From positions 1,549,001-1,613,000 of the forward strand of contig CP011489.1 in assembly GCA_001023575.1 (NCBI GenBank): a DNA stretch of 64,000 nucleotides. The letters are read 5' to 3'. The notes below the pieces were generated by a model. That model was not told where the DNA came from and made no database searches. It was given only the letters and a program-made list of their open reading frames with translations. Origin of the DNA: Actinobacteria bacterium IMCC26256 (GTDB taxonomy: Bacteria > Actinomycetota > Acidimicrobiia > IMCC26256). The position numbers were made by a program, and so were the translations under genes. Positions within the stretch are counted from its first letter, which is position 1. Each line of letters starts with the position of its first letter. This document shows positions 37,328 through 45,900 of the stretch, piece by piece.

Positions 37328-38290
37328 CTAGAGAGGAGCGGGTATCCCCGTTGTGGAGGTTGTGGCGGGCTCGGTGGTACTCGTAGTGGTCGAACTGCTG
37401 CTCGTTGAGGTTGACGACGATCCGCTAGGGGTCGTTGTGGTAGTCGATGGGGCCTGGGACGTAGTCGTTGGGGCCTCATCAGCGAATGGTGGAGGCACAT
37501 TCGGGCCATTAAGGACGTATACCGCCATCCCATTGGGCATTGCAGCGAAGAGCCAGTCGGCGGAGGTCATCGGAACCCGCACACAACCATGCGAAGCCGG
37601 GGTTGGGGGTATCGAGAGAGAGCCGTGGACCGCAATATTTCCGTTGAAGTATGAGGGTGAATAGAGGCGCCCCAGCTCCCCCACCTGCCAGCCGCGTACC
37701 TTGCCGCGAACTCTAAAAGCCCCACCAGGTGTGACTGCTACGTCGCAGCGGCCCTTGTTACAGAATCGGTTGCCCGAACCAGTAGAGACAGCAACGACCT
37801 TGCCCACTACTCCGCCCTGAACATAGAAGAGGATCTGTCGCGCAACATCAACCTCGACATGGGTTCCACCTGCAGCGGGGACCATTGTGGTGGGGATCTC
37901 CGCAGTCGCCAGGCGGGCCAGTACATCATCGGTTGCGCGACCGCTCCTGGCCATGCCATTTACTTTCTGAAATGCGTAGACCGCTTGCTGCGTCGCTGCC
38001 CCGAAGTTGCCGTTCGCCTCTGGCAGGTCATAGTGAAGAGCGACAAGTCGCTGCTGCAGGGCCAAAACAGCGGTGCCGCTTGAGCCCTGACCAAGCCCAA
38101 GGAGCGGCGCCTTGGTTGTGGTTGTGACGGGAATGGTCGTGGTAGTTGTAGTTGCTTCAGTAGTTGTCGTTGTTCGGCGTTCACGGGTCGTGGGGGTTAC
38201 AAGCGATCCCTGCCTCGACGCATTAGATGAGCAGGCAATCCCAAGTAGCGGTACAACGGCAAGAAACACAATTAGGCGATTAGGTCTCAA
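37328..38290 (-). CDS. Lipoprotein L,D-transpeptidase with peptidoglycan-binding domain
   Basis: About 320 aa from a TTG at 38290: GAGGAG stands 6 nt upstream and the TTGA overlaps the rodA stop by 4 nt, which decides the start. The lipobox LGIAC gives a lipidated Cys20. A Thr-rich linker follows, then a PG_binding_1 domain (GSSGTAVLALQQRLVALHYDL) and a YkuD domain with HGS...SHGCVRVPM, whose Cys is the nucleophile for 3-3 crosslinks. The C-terminal ~60 residues are Ser/Thr-rich, probably wall-spanning. It sits at the end of the elongasome operon. Confidence 0.9.
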   Translation of the reverse strand: MRPNRLIVFLAVVPLLGIACSSNASRQGSLVTPTTRERRTTTTTEATTTTTTIPVTTTTKAPLLGLGQGSSGTAVLALQQRLVALHYDLPEANGNFGAATQQAVYAFQKVNGMARSGRATDDVLARLATAEIPTTMVPAAGGTHVEVDVARQILFYVQGGVVGKVVAVSTGSGNRFCNKGRCDVAVTPGGAFRVRGKVRGWQVGELGRLYSPSYFNGNIAVHGSLSIPPTPASHGCVRVPMTSADWLFAAMPNGMAVYVLNGPNVPPPFADEAPTTTSQAPSTTTTTPSGSSSTSTSSSSTTTSTTEPATTSTTGIPAPL

Positions 38291-39456
38291 GAGAATCTCC
38301 TCATTGAGACATTGGCGACGAGTCCGACACATGCGAATGATACAAAAGCCGACGACCCTCCGTAGGACATAAAGGGAAGCGGAATCCCGGTAATCGGCAT
38401 AATCCCCATTGTCATTCCTACGTTCTCAAATACTTGGAAAGAGAACATTGCGACCACTCCTACGCATAAGAGTGCCCCGAAGAAATCATTCGAGACCGCC
38501 GCCGTTCGCCATGACCTCCAGACCACCAATCCGAAGAGCGAGAGGAGCAACGCAGCCCCTAAAAAGCCGAGCTCCTCTCCTACCGCGGTAAAGATGAAGT
38601 CAGTGTGCTGCTCTGGAACGTGGCCGAGACTTGTCTGCGTACCTTTGAATAGCCCTTGGCCGGTTAGACCGCCGTTTCCAATCGCAGTCTTAGATTGCTC
38701 AAGATTGTAGGTCGATCTCTGCGTGTCGCCGTTTTGATCAAGGAACGCAGTAAGCCGATCTACTTGATACTGCTCAAGCACCCCAACATTGATAGCAACG
38801 ACCGCTCCGGTGACGCCGATGAGCGCAAGTACCGCTAAGTGTCGAGCCTTCACTCCGGCTACACCGAGAATCGCGATGATGATTGTCCCAATGACTAGAG
38901 CCGTCCCAAGATCAGGCTGGAGCATCACGAGGCCTAGAGGAATCGCTGCGATTCCAAGCACTACGAGCACGCGTCGTACATCCATGTCTCCACGGTGCAC
39001 AGCGGCGTAGGCAGCGGCCATGAGAATTACTGAGAACTTTGCGAACTCCGATGGCTGGATAGCGAACGGGCCTAGAGCAAAACGCGCCTGGCTCCCATTT
39101 ACGCTCGAGCCCAACGGAGTAAGTACGAAGGCAAGCATTGCAACGGTGAGCAGGTAGATACCGAGTGCCCACTCTCGCAAGCGGCGATAATCAATGAGGA
39201 TCGTTACTGCCATGATGATGAGCCCAAGAATTACGAATAGGGCCTGTCGCTTGACGTAATAGAAGGGATCGCCAAAAGCAGCCTCGCCACGCAGTGTTGC
39301 CTTGCCCTTAGTTGATGAGTAGATCATAACCAGGCTCAAGACATTCATTATTAGAACCGGGAGAATAAGAAACGGATCTAGGTGGGGAAACGGAGACGAT
39401 TGAAAACGCGCTTTACGGTTGCTCATCACCGTGGAGACTGGAGCGATGGTCGCCAC
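38287..39456 (-). CDS. rodA: RodA SEDS glycosyltransferase
   Basis: A 389-aa polytopic SEDS protein that polymerises lipid II glycan strands during side-wall growth. About ten hydrophobic segments are seen. Signature elements include GGLTGQGLFKGTQTSLGHVPEQHTDFIFTAVGEELGF and the C-terminal GMTMGIMPITGIPLPFMSYGGSSAF. It overlaps mrdA by one base and the L,D-transpeptidase gene by 4 nt. With MreBCD and PBP2 next door, this is RodA rather than FtsW. Confidence 0.95.
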   Translation of the reverse strand: MATIAPVSTVMSNRKARFQSSPFPHLDPFLILPVLIMNVLSLVMIYSSTKGKATLRGEAAFGDPFYYVKRQALFVILGLIIMAVTILIDYRRLREWALGIYLLTVAMLAFVLTPLGSSVNGSQARFALGPFAIQPSEFAKFSVILMAAAYAAVHRGDMDVRRVLVVLGIAAIPLGLVMLQPDLGTALVIGTIIIAILGVAGVKARHLAVLALIGVTGAVVAINVGVLEQYQVDRLTAFLDQNGDTQRSTYNLEQSKTAIGNGGLTGQGLFKGTQTSLGHVPEQHTDFIFTAVGEELGFLGAALLLSLFGLVVWRSWRTAAVSNDFFGALLCVGVVAMFSFQVFENVGMTMGIMPITGIPLPFMSYGGSSAFVSFACVGLVANVSMRRFS

Positions 39457-41372
39457 TAGTTACCACCTTCATAGGCAAGCGACGCTACGGGGCCAACTGG
39501 TAATCCATTCAAGGCCTCAAAAATAGCGCGTGCAATTGGGGCGGCTGTCTCGGCGCCATATCCGCCCTCCTCTACCACCACTGCGACTACGTAACGGGGG
39601 TTCTGAATGGGCGTAAAACCTACGAAGAGAGAGGTGTTCTGCTTTCCAGAGACCTGAGCTGTTCCAGTCTTCCCGCCTACCGACGGAGGCGTCTGCGGAT
39701 ATGGAACGAAGGCTCCAAAAGCTGTACCCGTGCTTGATCCCACCACTCCTCCAAAACCAGCAAGCATCGTGTCGCGCCCTGGCACTGGAACCCTGCCCAC
39801 TTCGACGGCGGGATTCTCTCGATTTAGGCGACCCTTGGAGTCAAGAACGCGCGAGACGAGACGTGGAGTAGAGAGTCGGCCTCCGGAGGCGAACGCTTGG
39901 TAGGCCATAGCAATCTGCAGCGGGGTCGCAAGCGAGTCGCCCTGTCCAACGGCTAACTGAACATTGTCTCCTGGTAGCCAATCTGGGTATGGAAACGCAT
40001 CAGGCCTTGCATCGTGTATCCGCTGCTTCCATGCGGAGTCGGGGACACGCCCGGCCGCTTCATTCGGAAGAGCAATACCTGTGGCGCGCCCGAAGCCGTA
40101 TAGGCGAGCAGTCTCCTGAATCACGTCTCCCCCACTCTCATTGCGTCGCTGCTTAGACCAGAGAGAACCACCAATTGTGTAGAAGTAGACGTCACTAGAG
40201 ACAGTGAGAGCACGCTGGAGACTTATCCTCCCGAATGGCTCAGAGTTTGAGTTGGTAAAGGTCTGCTCAGAGATTTTGTATTTACCTGTGTCCTCGACGG
40301 TTGAGTTAGGGGTGATCATCCCGGAGCGAAGTCCCGCTACAGCGGTCACAAGCTTAAAAGTAGATCCAGGCGCATATTGACCTGCAATCGCGCGATCAAG
40401 TAACGGGTAGTTGTTCACTGGATCGTTTAGAGCCTTCCAGCGCACGGTAGGAATTCCATTGATGAATTCGTTGGGGTCGAATGTTGGGTTCGAGGCGAGC
40501 GCAACTACCGATCCATCAGTCACGTCAATAACTACGACGGAACCAGCACCAGCCTTTAAGTTGATGAACTTGTCTGTACGTGTGATGTCTCTGCGCGTTC
40601 TAGCGCTCGCCATGCCATCAGCAAGTGCAGTCTCCGCTACGCGCTGAATATCTAAATCAATAGTTAGTTGGACATCGTGGCCAACTTTGGGGGCGACGCG
40701 TCGAACGCTTCTAAGCACGTTGCCAGCGGCATCAACCTGGAACTCTTCTTTCCCAGGGGTGCCTCGAAGCGTCGACTCGTAGGTGAGTTCAATCCCCTCT
40801 TTGCCTATGTCCTCGCCGAGTCCATACTTGGCAGAGGTTGGTCGTGCTGCGAGTTCATCTTCATTGATCTCGCCTGTGTATCCAAGGAGATGCGATGCGA
40901 GCGAACCATTTGGATACCTTCGAATCGCCATTGGCTCCGCGTTCACGCCAGGGAAATCTTCTGAGTGCTCGCTGACAAATGTCAGTGCCTCAATCGGTAC
41001 ATCTACTGCGACAGGGACAGGGGCGTATGGAGAGACGCGTTGATCTGCAAGGCGGGACTCAAGCGTCTTCGATGGGACTGCCAATAATTCTGAGAGTCGA
41101 CCGACAACTATCTTCTGTTGCTCCGGGTCAATCCCTCTATCGATCGTAATCACATTGGCTATACGACTATCTGCAAGGACCTTTCCCTTGACATCAAGTA
41201 TGCGGCCGCGCAGAGGGGCTTCCTGAAGGGTGCGGTAACTGTTGCTCTCGGCCTGAGCCACATACTCTGATCCCTGCGCAATCTGCAGGTACCACAGGCG
41301 CGCAAACATCGCCGAGAAAATGGCAATTACAACCACTCCAATGATGCTTAAGCGCAGTCTCGTCTGGTTCAT
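39456..41372 (-). CDS. mrdA: Penicillin-binding protein 2 (class B PBP, elongation)
   Basis: A 638-aa class B transpeptidase. One N-terminal membrane anchor (IIGVVVIAIFSAMFARLWYL), a PBP dimer region, and the transpeptidase motifs STFK (near residue 335), SSD and KTGT (near 566). It crosslinks peptidoglycan with RodA, whose gene overlaps by one base. The pairing with mreBCD identifies the elongation PBP2 rather than FtsI. Confidence 0.95.
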   Translation of the reverse strand: MNQTRLRLSIIGVVVIAIFSAMFARLWYLQIAQGSEYVAQAESNSYRTLQEAPLRGRILDVKGKVLADSRIANVITIDRGIDPEQQKIVVGRLSELLAVPSKTLESRLADQRVSPYAPVPVAVDVPIEALTFVSEHSEDFPGVNAEPMAIRRYPNGSLASHLLGYTGEINEDELAARPTSAKYGLGEDIGKEGIELTYESTLRGTPGKEEFQVDAAGNVLRSVRRVAPKVGHDVQLTIDLDIQRVAETALADGMASARTRRDITRTDKFINLKAGAGSVVVIDVTDGSVVALASNPTFDPNEFINGIPTVRWKALNDPVNNYPLLDRAIAGQYAPGSTFKLVTAVAGLRSGMITPNSTVEDTGKYKISEQTFTNSNSEPFGRISLQRALTVSSDVYFYTIGGSLWSKQRRNESGGDVIQETARLYGFGRATGIALPNEAAGRVPDSAWKQRIHDARPDAFPYPDWLPGDNVQLAVGQGDSLATPLQIAMAYQAFASGGRLSTPRLVSRVLDSKGRLNRENPAVEVGRVPVPGRDTMLAGFGGVVGSSTGTAFGAFVPYPQTPPSVGGKTGTAQVSGKQNTSLFVGFTPIQNPRYVVAVVVEEGGYGAETAAPIARAIFEALNGLPVGPVASLAYEGGN

Positions 41373-41435
41373 GGGCAGATGGTTTTCATGGGAGCAGTTG
41401 GTTCATATACGTATCTGATTCATGGCGAGTGTGGC

Positions 41436-41981
41436 TCACCATCCTTGCCCACTCGAGAGGGATGCGGGGCGCGGCCTCTCATCCCTCAAGGCAAAGCGCA
41501 CCACTGGAAACACGAGCGGGGCGAGTAGAGCGTCGTAACAGGCAGCGATGAGCACTGTTCGTACGCTGCTCCACCCCCAGAGTTGACCCTGGCCAACTAT
41601 TGCTCCAAGGAGAACAAAAAGCGTTCCGCCGACGAGACCCGCAACAAAAGTCAGCGCTGATGCGAACCACCATGCGCTGCGAAGCACCGCACCTTGGAGC
41701 ACGCCCACGGCATACCCAACAATTGTCCAGACGAAGGAAGACAATCCGAGTGGAGTCTGAAGGAATAGATCAAGAGAGAAACCGGCTGCGAAGCCGAATA
41801 CCGAGCCAGCTCCAGGCCCGGCTATGAAAGCAACGGCCACTGTTGCAACGAGCCCGATCTCTGGGGCCACCCCAAATATCCGAGCGTGTGGAAATACAGC
41901 GGTCTGTAGCAGCACGACAGCAACAAGAATTAAGGCCAACCGAATTATGCGGATCACCCTGCCGACCCCGTTCCAGTCCAT
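41436..41981 (-). CDS. mreD: Rod shape-determining protein MreD
   Basis: A 181-aa integral membrane protein with about five hydrophobic helices, beginning IIRLALILVAVVLLQTAVFPHARIFGVAPEIGL, the MreD-type opening. It links MreB/MreC to the membrane elongasome. Its 5' end overlaps mreC by 28 nt. MreD is poorly conserved; the call rests on length, hydropathy and position between mreC and mrdA. Confidence 0.9.
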   Translation of the reverse strand: MDWNGVGRVIRIIRLALILVAVVLLQTAVFPHARIFGVAPEIGLVATVAVAFIAGPGAGSVFGFAAGFSLDLFLQTPLGLSSFVWTIVGYAVGVLQGAVLRSAWWFASALTFVAGLVGGTLFVLLGAIVGQGQLWGWSSVRTVLIAACYDALLAPLVFPVVRFALRDERPRPASLSSGQGW

Positions 41982-42802
41982 AGCAGCACGCGAACGAACT
42001 CGATTTGCCTCATATCCACTAGAGGAACCGCATAAATCGTCTGATCGAGACTAGCGGCCAACCGGTTTATAGATGCAACTTTTCCAACCGGTAGTCCAGA
42101 TGGATATGCGGCATTCTGAAGACCAGATGTGACAATTAGTTCACCTTTTTTTACCGTTGTATCTGGTGCAACAAAATCAACACGCATGAGGTTCGAACCA
42201 GACCTGCCCTGCGCTACTGCAAAAGTATTTGTAATCGAGAAGCGCACCCCGATCCCGGAGTCTGGGTCTGTAATCAATTGGATTGTTGATCGCGAGCTAG
42301 CGACCCCACTAATGCGACCAATTACTCCCTTGCCCGATACAACCGGCATTCCAATCGCTACACCATCTTTAGTGCCACGATTGATTGCGATGGTGTCCTC
42401 GAAGTTGCCAGGAGACGCAGCAATGACCTCGGCTGCAACACTCGGGATACCTGGGGCAAATGTGAGACTTTGATTCTCGCGGAGAAGGCGGTTCTCTCTC
42501 CTCGCGGCTCTACCGGCTGCAAGCCCACCGCGCGCGACACCTAACTCCCGTTTAAGGCGTTTATTCTCTCGCTCAATGCGCCCTGCCGAGGTAGTGCCGC
42601 TCCACCACTCCGAGACAGGTTTGGTTATATCCTCAACAGCGTTCTGAGCGGGCGAGAGCGCATCGCGCGAGATGCCTCTAATCGACCCGACTAGACCGCC
42701 ACCACCGCCTCGCGAGTCGAGAGTGATGAGGGCTAGCGAAGTAACGAGGAGAAGGATTAGAACAACGCGGCGCCGTCCGCCTTTTCGATATGCCACCATC
42801 AC
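41954..42802 (-). CDS. mreC: Rod shape-determining protein MreC
   Basis: A 282-aa protein with an N-terminal membrane helix (VVLILLLVTSLALITLD), a coiled-coil region rich in Arg/Glu, and a C-terminal double beta-barrel with VIAASPGNFEDTIAINRGTKDGVAIGMPVV and GELIVTSGLQNAAYPSGLPVGKV, typical of MreC. It bridges MreB, MreD and PBP2. Between mreB (16-nt gap) and mreD (28-nt overlap). Confidence 0.95.
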   Translation of the reverse strand: MMVAYRKGGRRRVVLILLLVTSLALITLDSRGGGGGLVGSIRGISRDALSPAQNAVEDITKPVSEWWSGTTSAGRIERENKRLKRELGVARGGLAAGRAARRENRLLRENQSLTFAPGIPSVAAEVIAASPGNFEDTIAINRGTKDGVAIGMPVVSGKGVIGRISGVASSRSTIQLITDPDSGIGVRFSITNTFAVAQGRSGSNLMRVDFVAPDTTVKKGELIVTSGLQNAAYPSGLPVGKVASINRLAASLDQTIYAVPLVDMRQIEFVRVLLWTGTGSAG

Positions 42803-42818
42803 CGCTACAAACTAGACG

Positions 42819-43916
42819 TTATCCGTGCCGAGATGAGATCAGTACCTGCTTGAGTGCCTCAAACTCTTCGAGGCACATCCCAGAACCAAGGGCAACAGAG
42901 TGGAGTGGATTATTCGCGACGATGATCGGCATACCTGTCTCGGCCGCCAAACGCTGGTCGAGTCCACGAAGCAATGCGCCGCCACCGGTGAGCACAATGC
43001 CTCTCTCCATAATATCGGCAGCCAGTTCGGGAGGAGTCGTGTCAAGCGTTACCTTCACTGCATCAACGATCGCTGATACAGGCTCCTCAATCGCCTCTCG
43101 AACCTCACCAGTGCTCACAACAATCGTCTTTGGAAGCCCGGTCACTAGGTCTCGCCCACGAATCTCTGCGTAGAGCTCCTCCTCTAGAGGGAAAGCGCTC
43201 GCTAAATCAACCTTGATCTGCTCCGCAGTGCGCTCACCAATCGCTAGCGAGTACTCCTTCTTGACGAACGCAACGATGGCCTCGTCTAGTTCATCGCCCG
43301 CTATGCGAATTGATTCACTAGTGACGATTCCACCGAGTGAAATGACCGCAACCTCGGTAGTGCCTCCACCAATATCGACGACCATGTTGCCTGCGGGCTC
43401 GTGCACCGGGAGTCCGGCACCAATCGCTGCGGCCATCGGCTCTTCAATTATAAAAGCCGGCTTGCGCGCCCCTGCATACTCCGCAGCCTCTTGAACTGCG
43501 CGCTGCTCAACACCAGTAATTCCACTCGGGACACATATGACCATGCGAGGCTTGGCCCAGCGGCGCTGATGAACCTTCTGTATGAAGTATCGAAGCATCT
43601 TCTCGCAGATATCAAAATCGGCGATAACCCCATCCTTAAGTGGACGAATAGCTTGGATATGCGCCGGGGTTCGACCGATCATTCGCTTTGCCTCGATACC
43701 GACAGCTAGCGGGCGTCCATCTCGCACATTGATCGCCACCACCGAAGGCTCGTTCAGGACTATGCCGCGCCCTCGCACATATACAAGGGTATTAGCGGTA
43801 CCAAGGTCGACCGCCATGTCGCGACCAACTATGGAAGAGAACCACGGGTCTGACACTTGGAGATGCCTCCTAGGCGACATAATTGGAGCAGAGATAAAAG
43901 ATTTCTTAGCAAGCAA
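42819..43916 (-). CDS. mreB: Rod shape-determining actin homologue MreB
   Basis: Up to 365 aa; the ATG at 43880 ([16 protein letters not shown]) is an alternative start giving 353 aa. Actin-fold phosphate motifs are [15 protein letters not shown] and [18 protein letters not shown], and the adenosine motif is [15 protein letters not shown]. It polymerises under the membrane to guide side-wall synthesis, so the cell is likely rod-shaped or elongated. First gene of the mreBCD-mrdA-rodA cluster. Confidence 0.96.
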   Translation of the reverse strand: MLAKKSFISAPIMSPRRHLQVSDPWFSSIVGRDMAVDLGTANTLVYVRGRGIVLNEPSVVAINVRDGRPLAVGIEAKRMIGRTPAHIQAIRPLKDGVIADFDICEKMLRYFIQKVHQRRWAKPRMVICVPSGITGVEQRAVQEAAEYAGARKPAFIIEEPMAAAIGAGLPVHEPAGNMVVDIGGGTTEVAVISLGGIVTSESIRIAGDELDEAIVAFVKKEYSLAIGERTAEQIKVDLASAFPLEEELYAEIRGRDLVTGLPKTIVVSTGEVREAIEEPVSAIVDAVKVTLDTTPPELAADIMERGIVLTGGGALLRGLDQRLAAETGMPIIVANNPLHSVALGSGMCLEEFEALKQVLISSRHG

Positions 43917-44080
43917 GGCATTGATTACTTGCCGAGAGCGCTCGCGTTCTGACCTAAGGCTACGGCCTAGAGAAAAATGAGGCCAGCCGCGAGGCTAGGG
44001 AGCCTAAAATTGGGTCTCCAAATACAGAGAATTACCCGTTGAATTAACGAATAATCGTAGGCCTGGAGCGGCTATTGCAC

Positions 44081-44491
44081 TCAGGCTCGCCCTGGGAAGA
44101 AGATTGCGATCTCACGGTCAGCAGACTCGTCTGAGTCTGATCCGTGGACAAGATTCTCGCCCATTTCAATAGCGAGGTCGCCTCGAATGGTTCCTGGGGC
44201 GGCCTCACGTGGGTTAGTTGCGCCGATAAGTGTGCGCATTACCTTGAAGGCCTCGGGGCCCTCAACGACCATCGCAACTAGTGGCGAGCGAGTGATGAAG
44301 GAGACCAACTCTCCGAAGAATGGTCGCTCAGCATGCTCGGCATAGTGGCGGCCTGCGGTCTCTGCATCGAGAGTGCGCATCTCAAGAGCAGTAATGCGAA
44401 GGTTCTTGGACTCGATTCGCCCAATGATCTCCCCAACTAAGGAGCGCTCAACGGCGTCGGGCTTGCAGAGGATAAGTGTGCGATTAGTCAT
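44081..44491 (-). CDS. ndk: Nucleoside diphosphate kinase
   Basis: 136 aa. The active-site phospho-His is His116 in NLVHGSDS, preceded by [14 protein letters not shown]. The opening [21 protein letters not shown] is the family N-terminus. It balances NTP pools. TAGTTT lies 6 nt before the ATG. It sits between folC and mreB, as in many actinobacteria, but with its own upstream gap. Confidence 0.96.
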   Translation of the reverse strand: MTNRTLILCKPDAVERSLVGEIIGRIESKNLRITALEMRTLDAETAGRHYAEHAERPFFGELVSFITRSPLVAMVVEGPEAFKVMRTLIGATNPREAAPGTIRGDLAIEMGENLVHGSDSDESADREIAIFFPGRA

Positions 44492-44497
44492 GTTACA

Positions 44498-44503
44498 AAA
44501 CTA
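44498..44503 (-). promoter_or_regulatory. Putative -10 (TAGTTT) for leaderless ndk
   Basis: TAGTTT on the minus strand, then 6 nt, then the ATG at 44491. There is no Shine-Dalgarno. A -35 is not convincing. Confidence 0.35.
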
Positions 44504-44569
44504 GCCCGGGTTCCCCCTCCACTGCCTATCCGGTTAATGCCAATAGGGATTGGACTCCTCTACAGCGAT

Positions 44570-45892
44570 TTAGCGAGCCTTCGGGAGCGATGAGCGGGCT
44601 GCCCCCACTACGTACAACGATCCGGTAACAACTATTTGGTCGTCTACTCCGGCATCCTTAATCGCTCGACCGAGGGCGTCCCCAACATCTGGGATCACTA
44701 AAACCGATTCTGCCCCGAGCCCATAACGCAACGCAGCCTCTGCGAGTGCCTCTGGATCAAGAGCACGGTTCGTCTGTGCTTTCGTGCAGATCACTCGATC
44801 TGTCTCTGGGTTAGGCGCAAGCGCAGCAAAGAAATCATCTACGTCTCTGCCGCGCATTGCACCAACAACATAGGTACGCGCCCTAGAGGAGAAGCCTTCT
44901 TCGAGTGCAGCCCTTAGCGAACGGAGCCCATCGGGATTATGTGCCCCATCAAGAATCACTAGAGGAGAGCGCCCAACTACCTCGAGTCTCCCGGGAGAGC
45001 GCACGGATCCAAAGGCTTCTTCCACAGTCTCGGTGGAGAGTGGCGAGCCGAGGAACAGTTCGGCCGAGCAGAGAGCGGTTGCAGCATTTAAGGCTTGATG
45101 CGGACCATTGAGAGATAGGAAAATATCGCGATATGTGAAGAGATGCGTTGCGATATCGACGAGACGCCCGCCCATCGCTAGTCGATCAGAGAGGACTGAG
45201 AACTCTCGCCCTGCGGTAAAGGTCCGGAGCGGGTCGCGTTCGATAAAAATCTGCGCGAGGTTTGGTTGGTCAGAGCCGAGCACAAGAGTAGACCCCACCT
45301 CAATAATCCCGGCTTTCTCCGTGGCGATCTCCTCGACAGTCTCCCCGAGATACTCGGTGTGATCGAGCCCAACATTAGTGATGACCGAAATCGGCGCGGA
45401 GAGCACATTGGTTGCATCCCACCTTCCGCCGAGCCCTACTTCAACCACTGCTACATCAACCGCGACCTCAGCGAACCAATCGAAGGCCGCTGCAACAAGA
45501 ATCTCAAAATACGAAGGAGCGTCATCGAGAAATGTCTCGACCGTGGCGACGCGAGTTAGCAATGCAGCCAACTCGCTCTCTCCGATGACATCTCCGTTTA
45601 GGTTGATGCGCTCTCGAACGGTCTCGAGGTGCGGGCTCGTAAATGATCCGACGTTGAGTCCCTCTGCGACAAGCAGCGCTGTGAGGATTCGTGCAGTACT
45701 GGTCTTGCCGTTGGTTCCAGTTAAATGAATTGAGGGGAACTCAAGTTGAGGTGAGCCGAGAAGAGTGGTGAGTGCGGTGATGCGCTCGAGAGTCGGGGCA
45801 GTGAGTCTCCGGTCAACTCCGGCTGGAATACCTAGCCCAGTCTCAAGATTCACATGCGAATCAAGCCATTTAATCGCCGTCGAGTAATCCAC
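44570..45892 (-). CDS. folC: Folylpolyglutamate synthase / dihydrofolate synthase
   Basis: A 440-aa Mur-ligase-fold enzyme adding glutamate to folates. The P-loop is GTNGKTS (residues 59-65), followed by GSFTSPHLETVRERI, VVEVGLGGRWDATNV and ILDGAHNPDGLRSL, the FolC signature set. The start is 8 bp from the end of valS, a widespread valS-folC order. Confidence 0.95.
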   Translation of the reverse strand: MDYSTAIKWLDSHVNLETGLGIPAGVDRRLTAPTLERITALTTLLGSPQLEFPSIHLTGTNGKTSTARILTALLVAEGLNVGSFTSPHLETVRERINLNGDVIGESELAALLTRVATVETFLDDAPSYFEILVAAAFDWFAEVAVDVAVVEVGLGGRWDATNVLSAPISVITNVGLDHTEYLGETVEEIATEKAGIIEVGSTLVLGSDQPNLAQIFIERDPLRTFTAGREFSVLSDRLAMGGRLVDIATHLFTYRDIFLSLNGPHQALNAATALCSAELFLGSPLSTETVEEAFGSVRSPGRLEVVGRSPLVILDGAHNPDGLRSLRAALEEGFSSRARTYVVGAMRGRDVDDFFAALAPNPETDRVICTKAQTNRALDPEALAEAALRYGLGAESVLVIPDVGDALGRAIKDAGVDDQIVVTGSLYVVGAARSSLPKAR

Positions 45893-45900
45893 GAGATCGC

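Noticed and set aside
37353-37664. Valine-rich open frame on the + strand
   Set aside because: It is antisense to the Ser/Thr-rich tail of the L,D-transpeptidase; Thr codons read backwards give Val/Gly.
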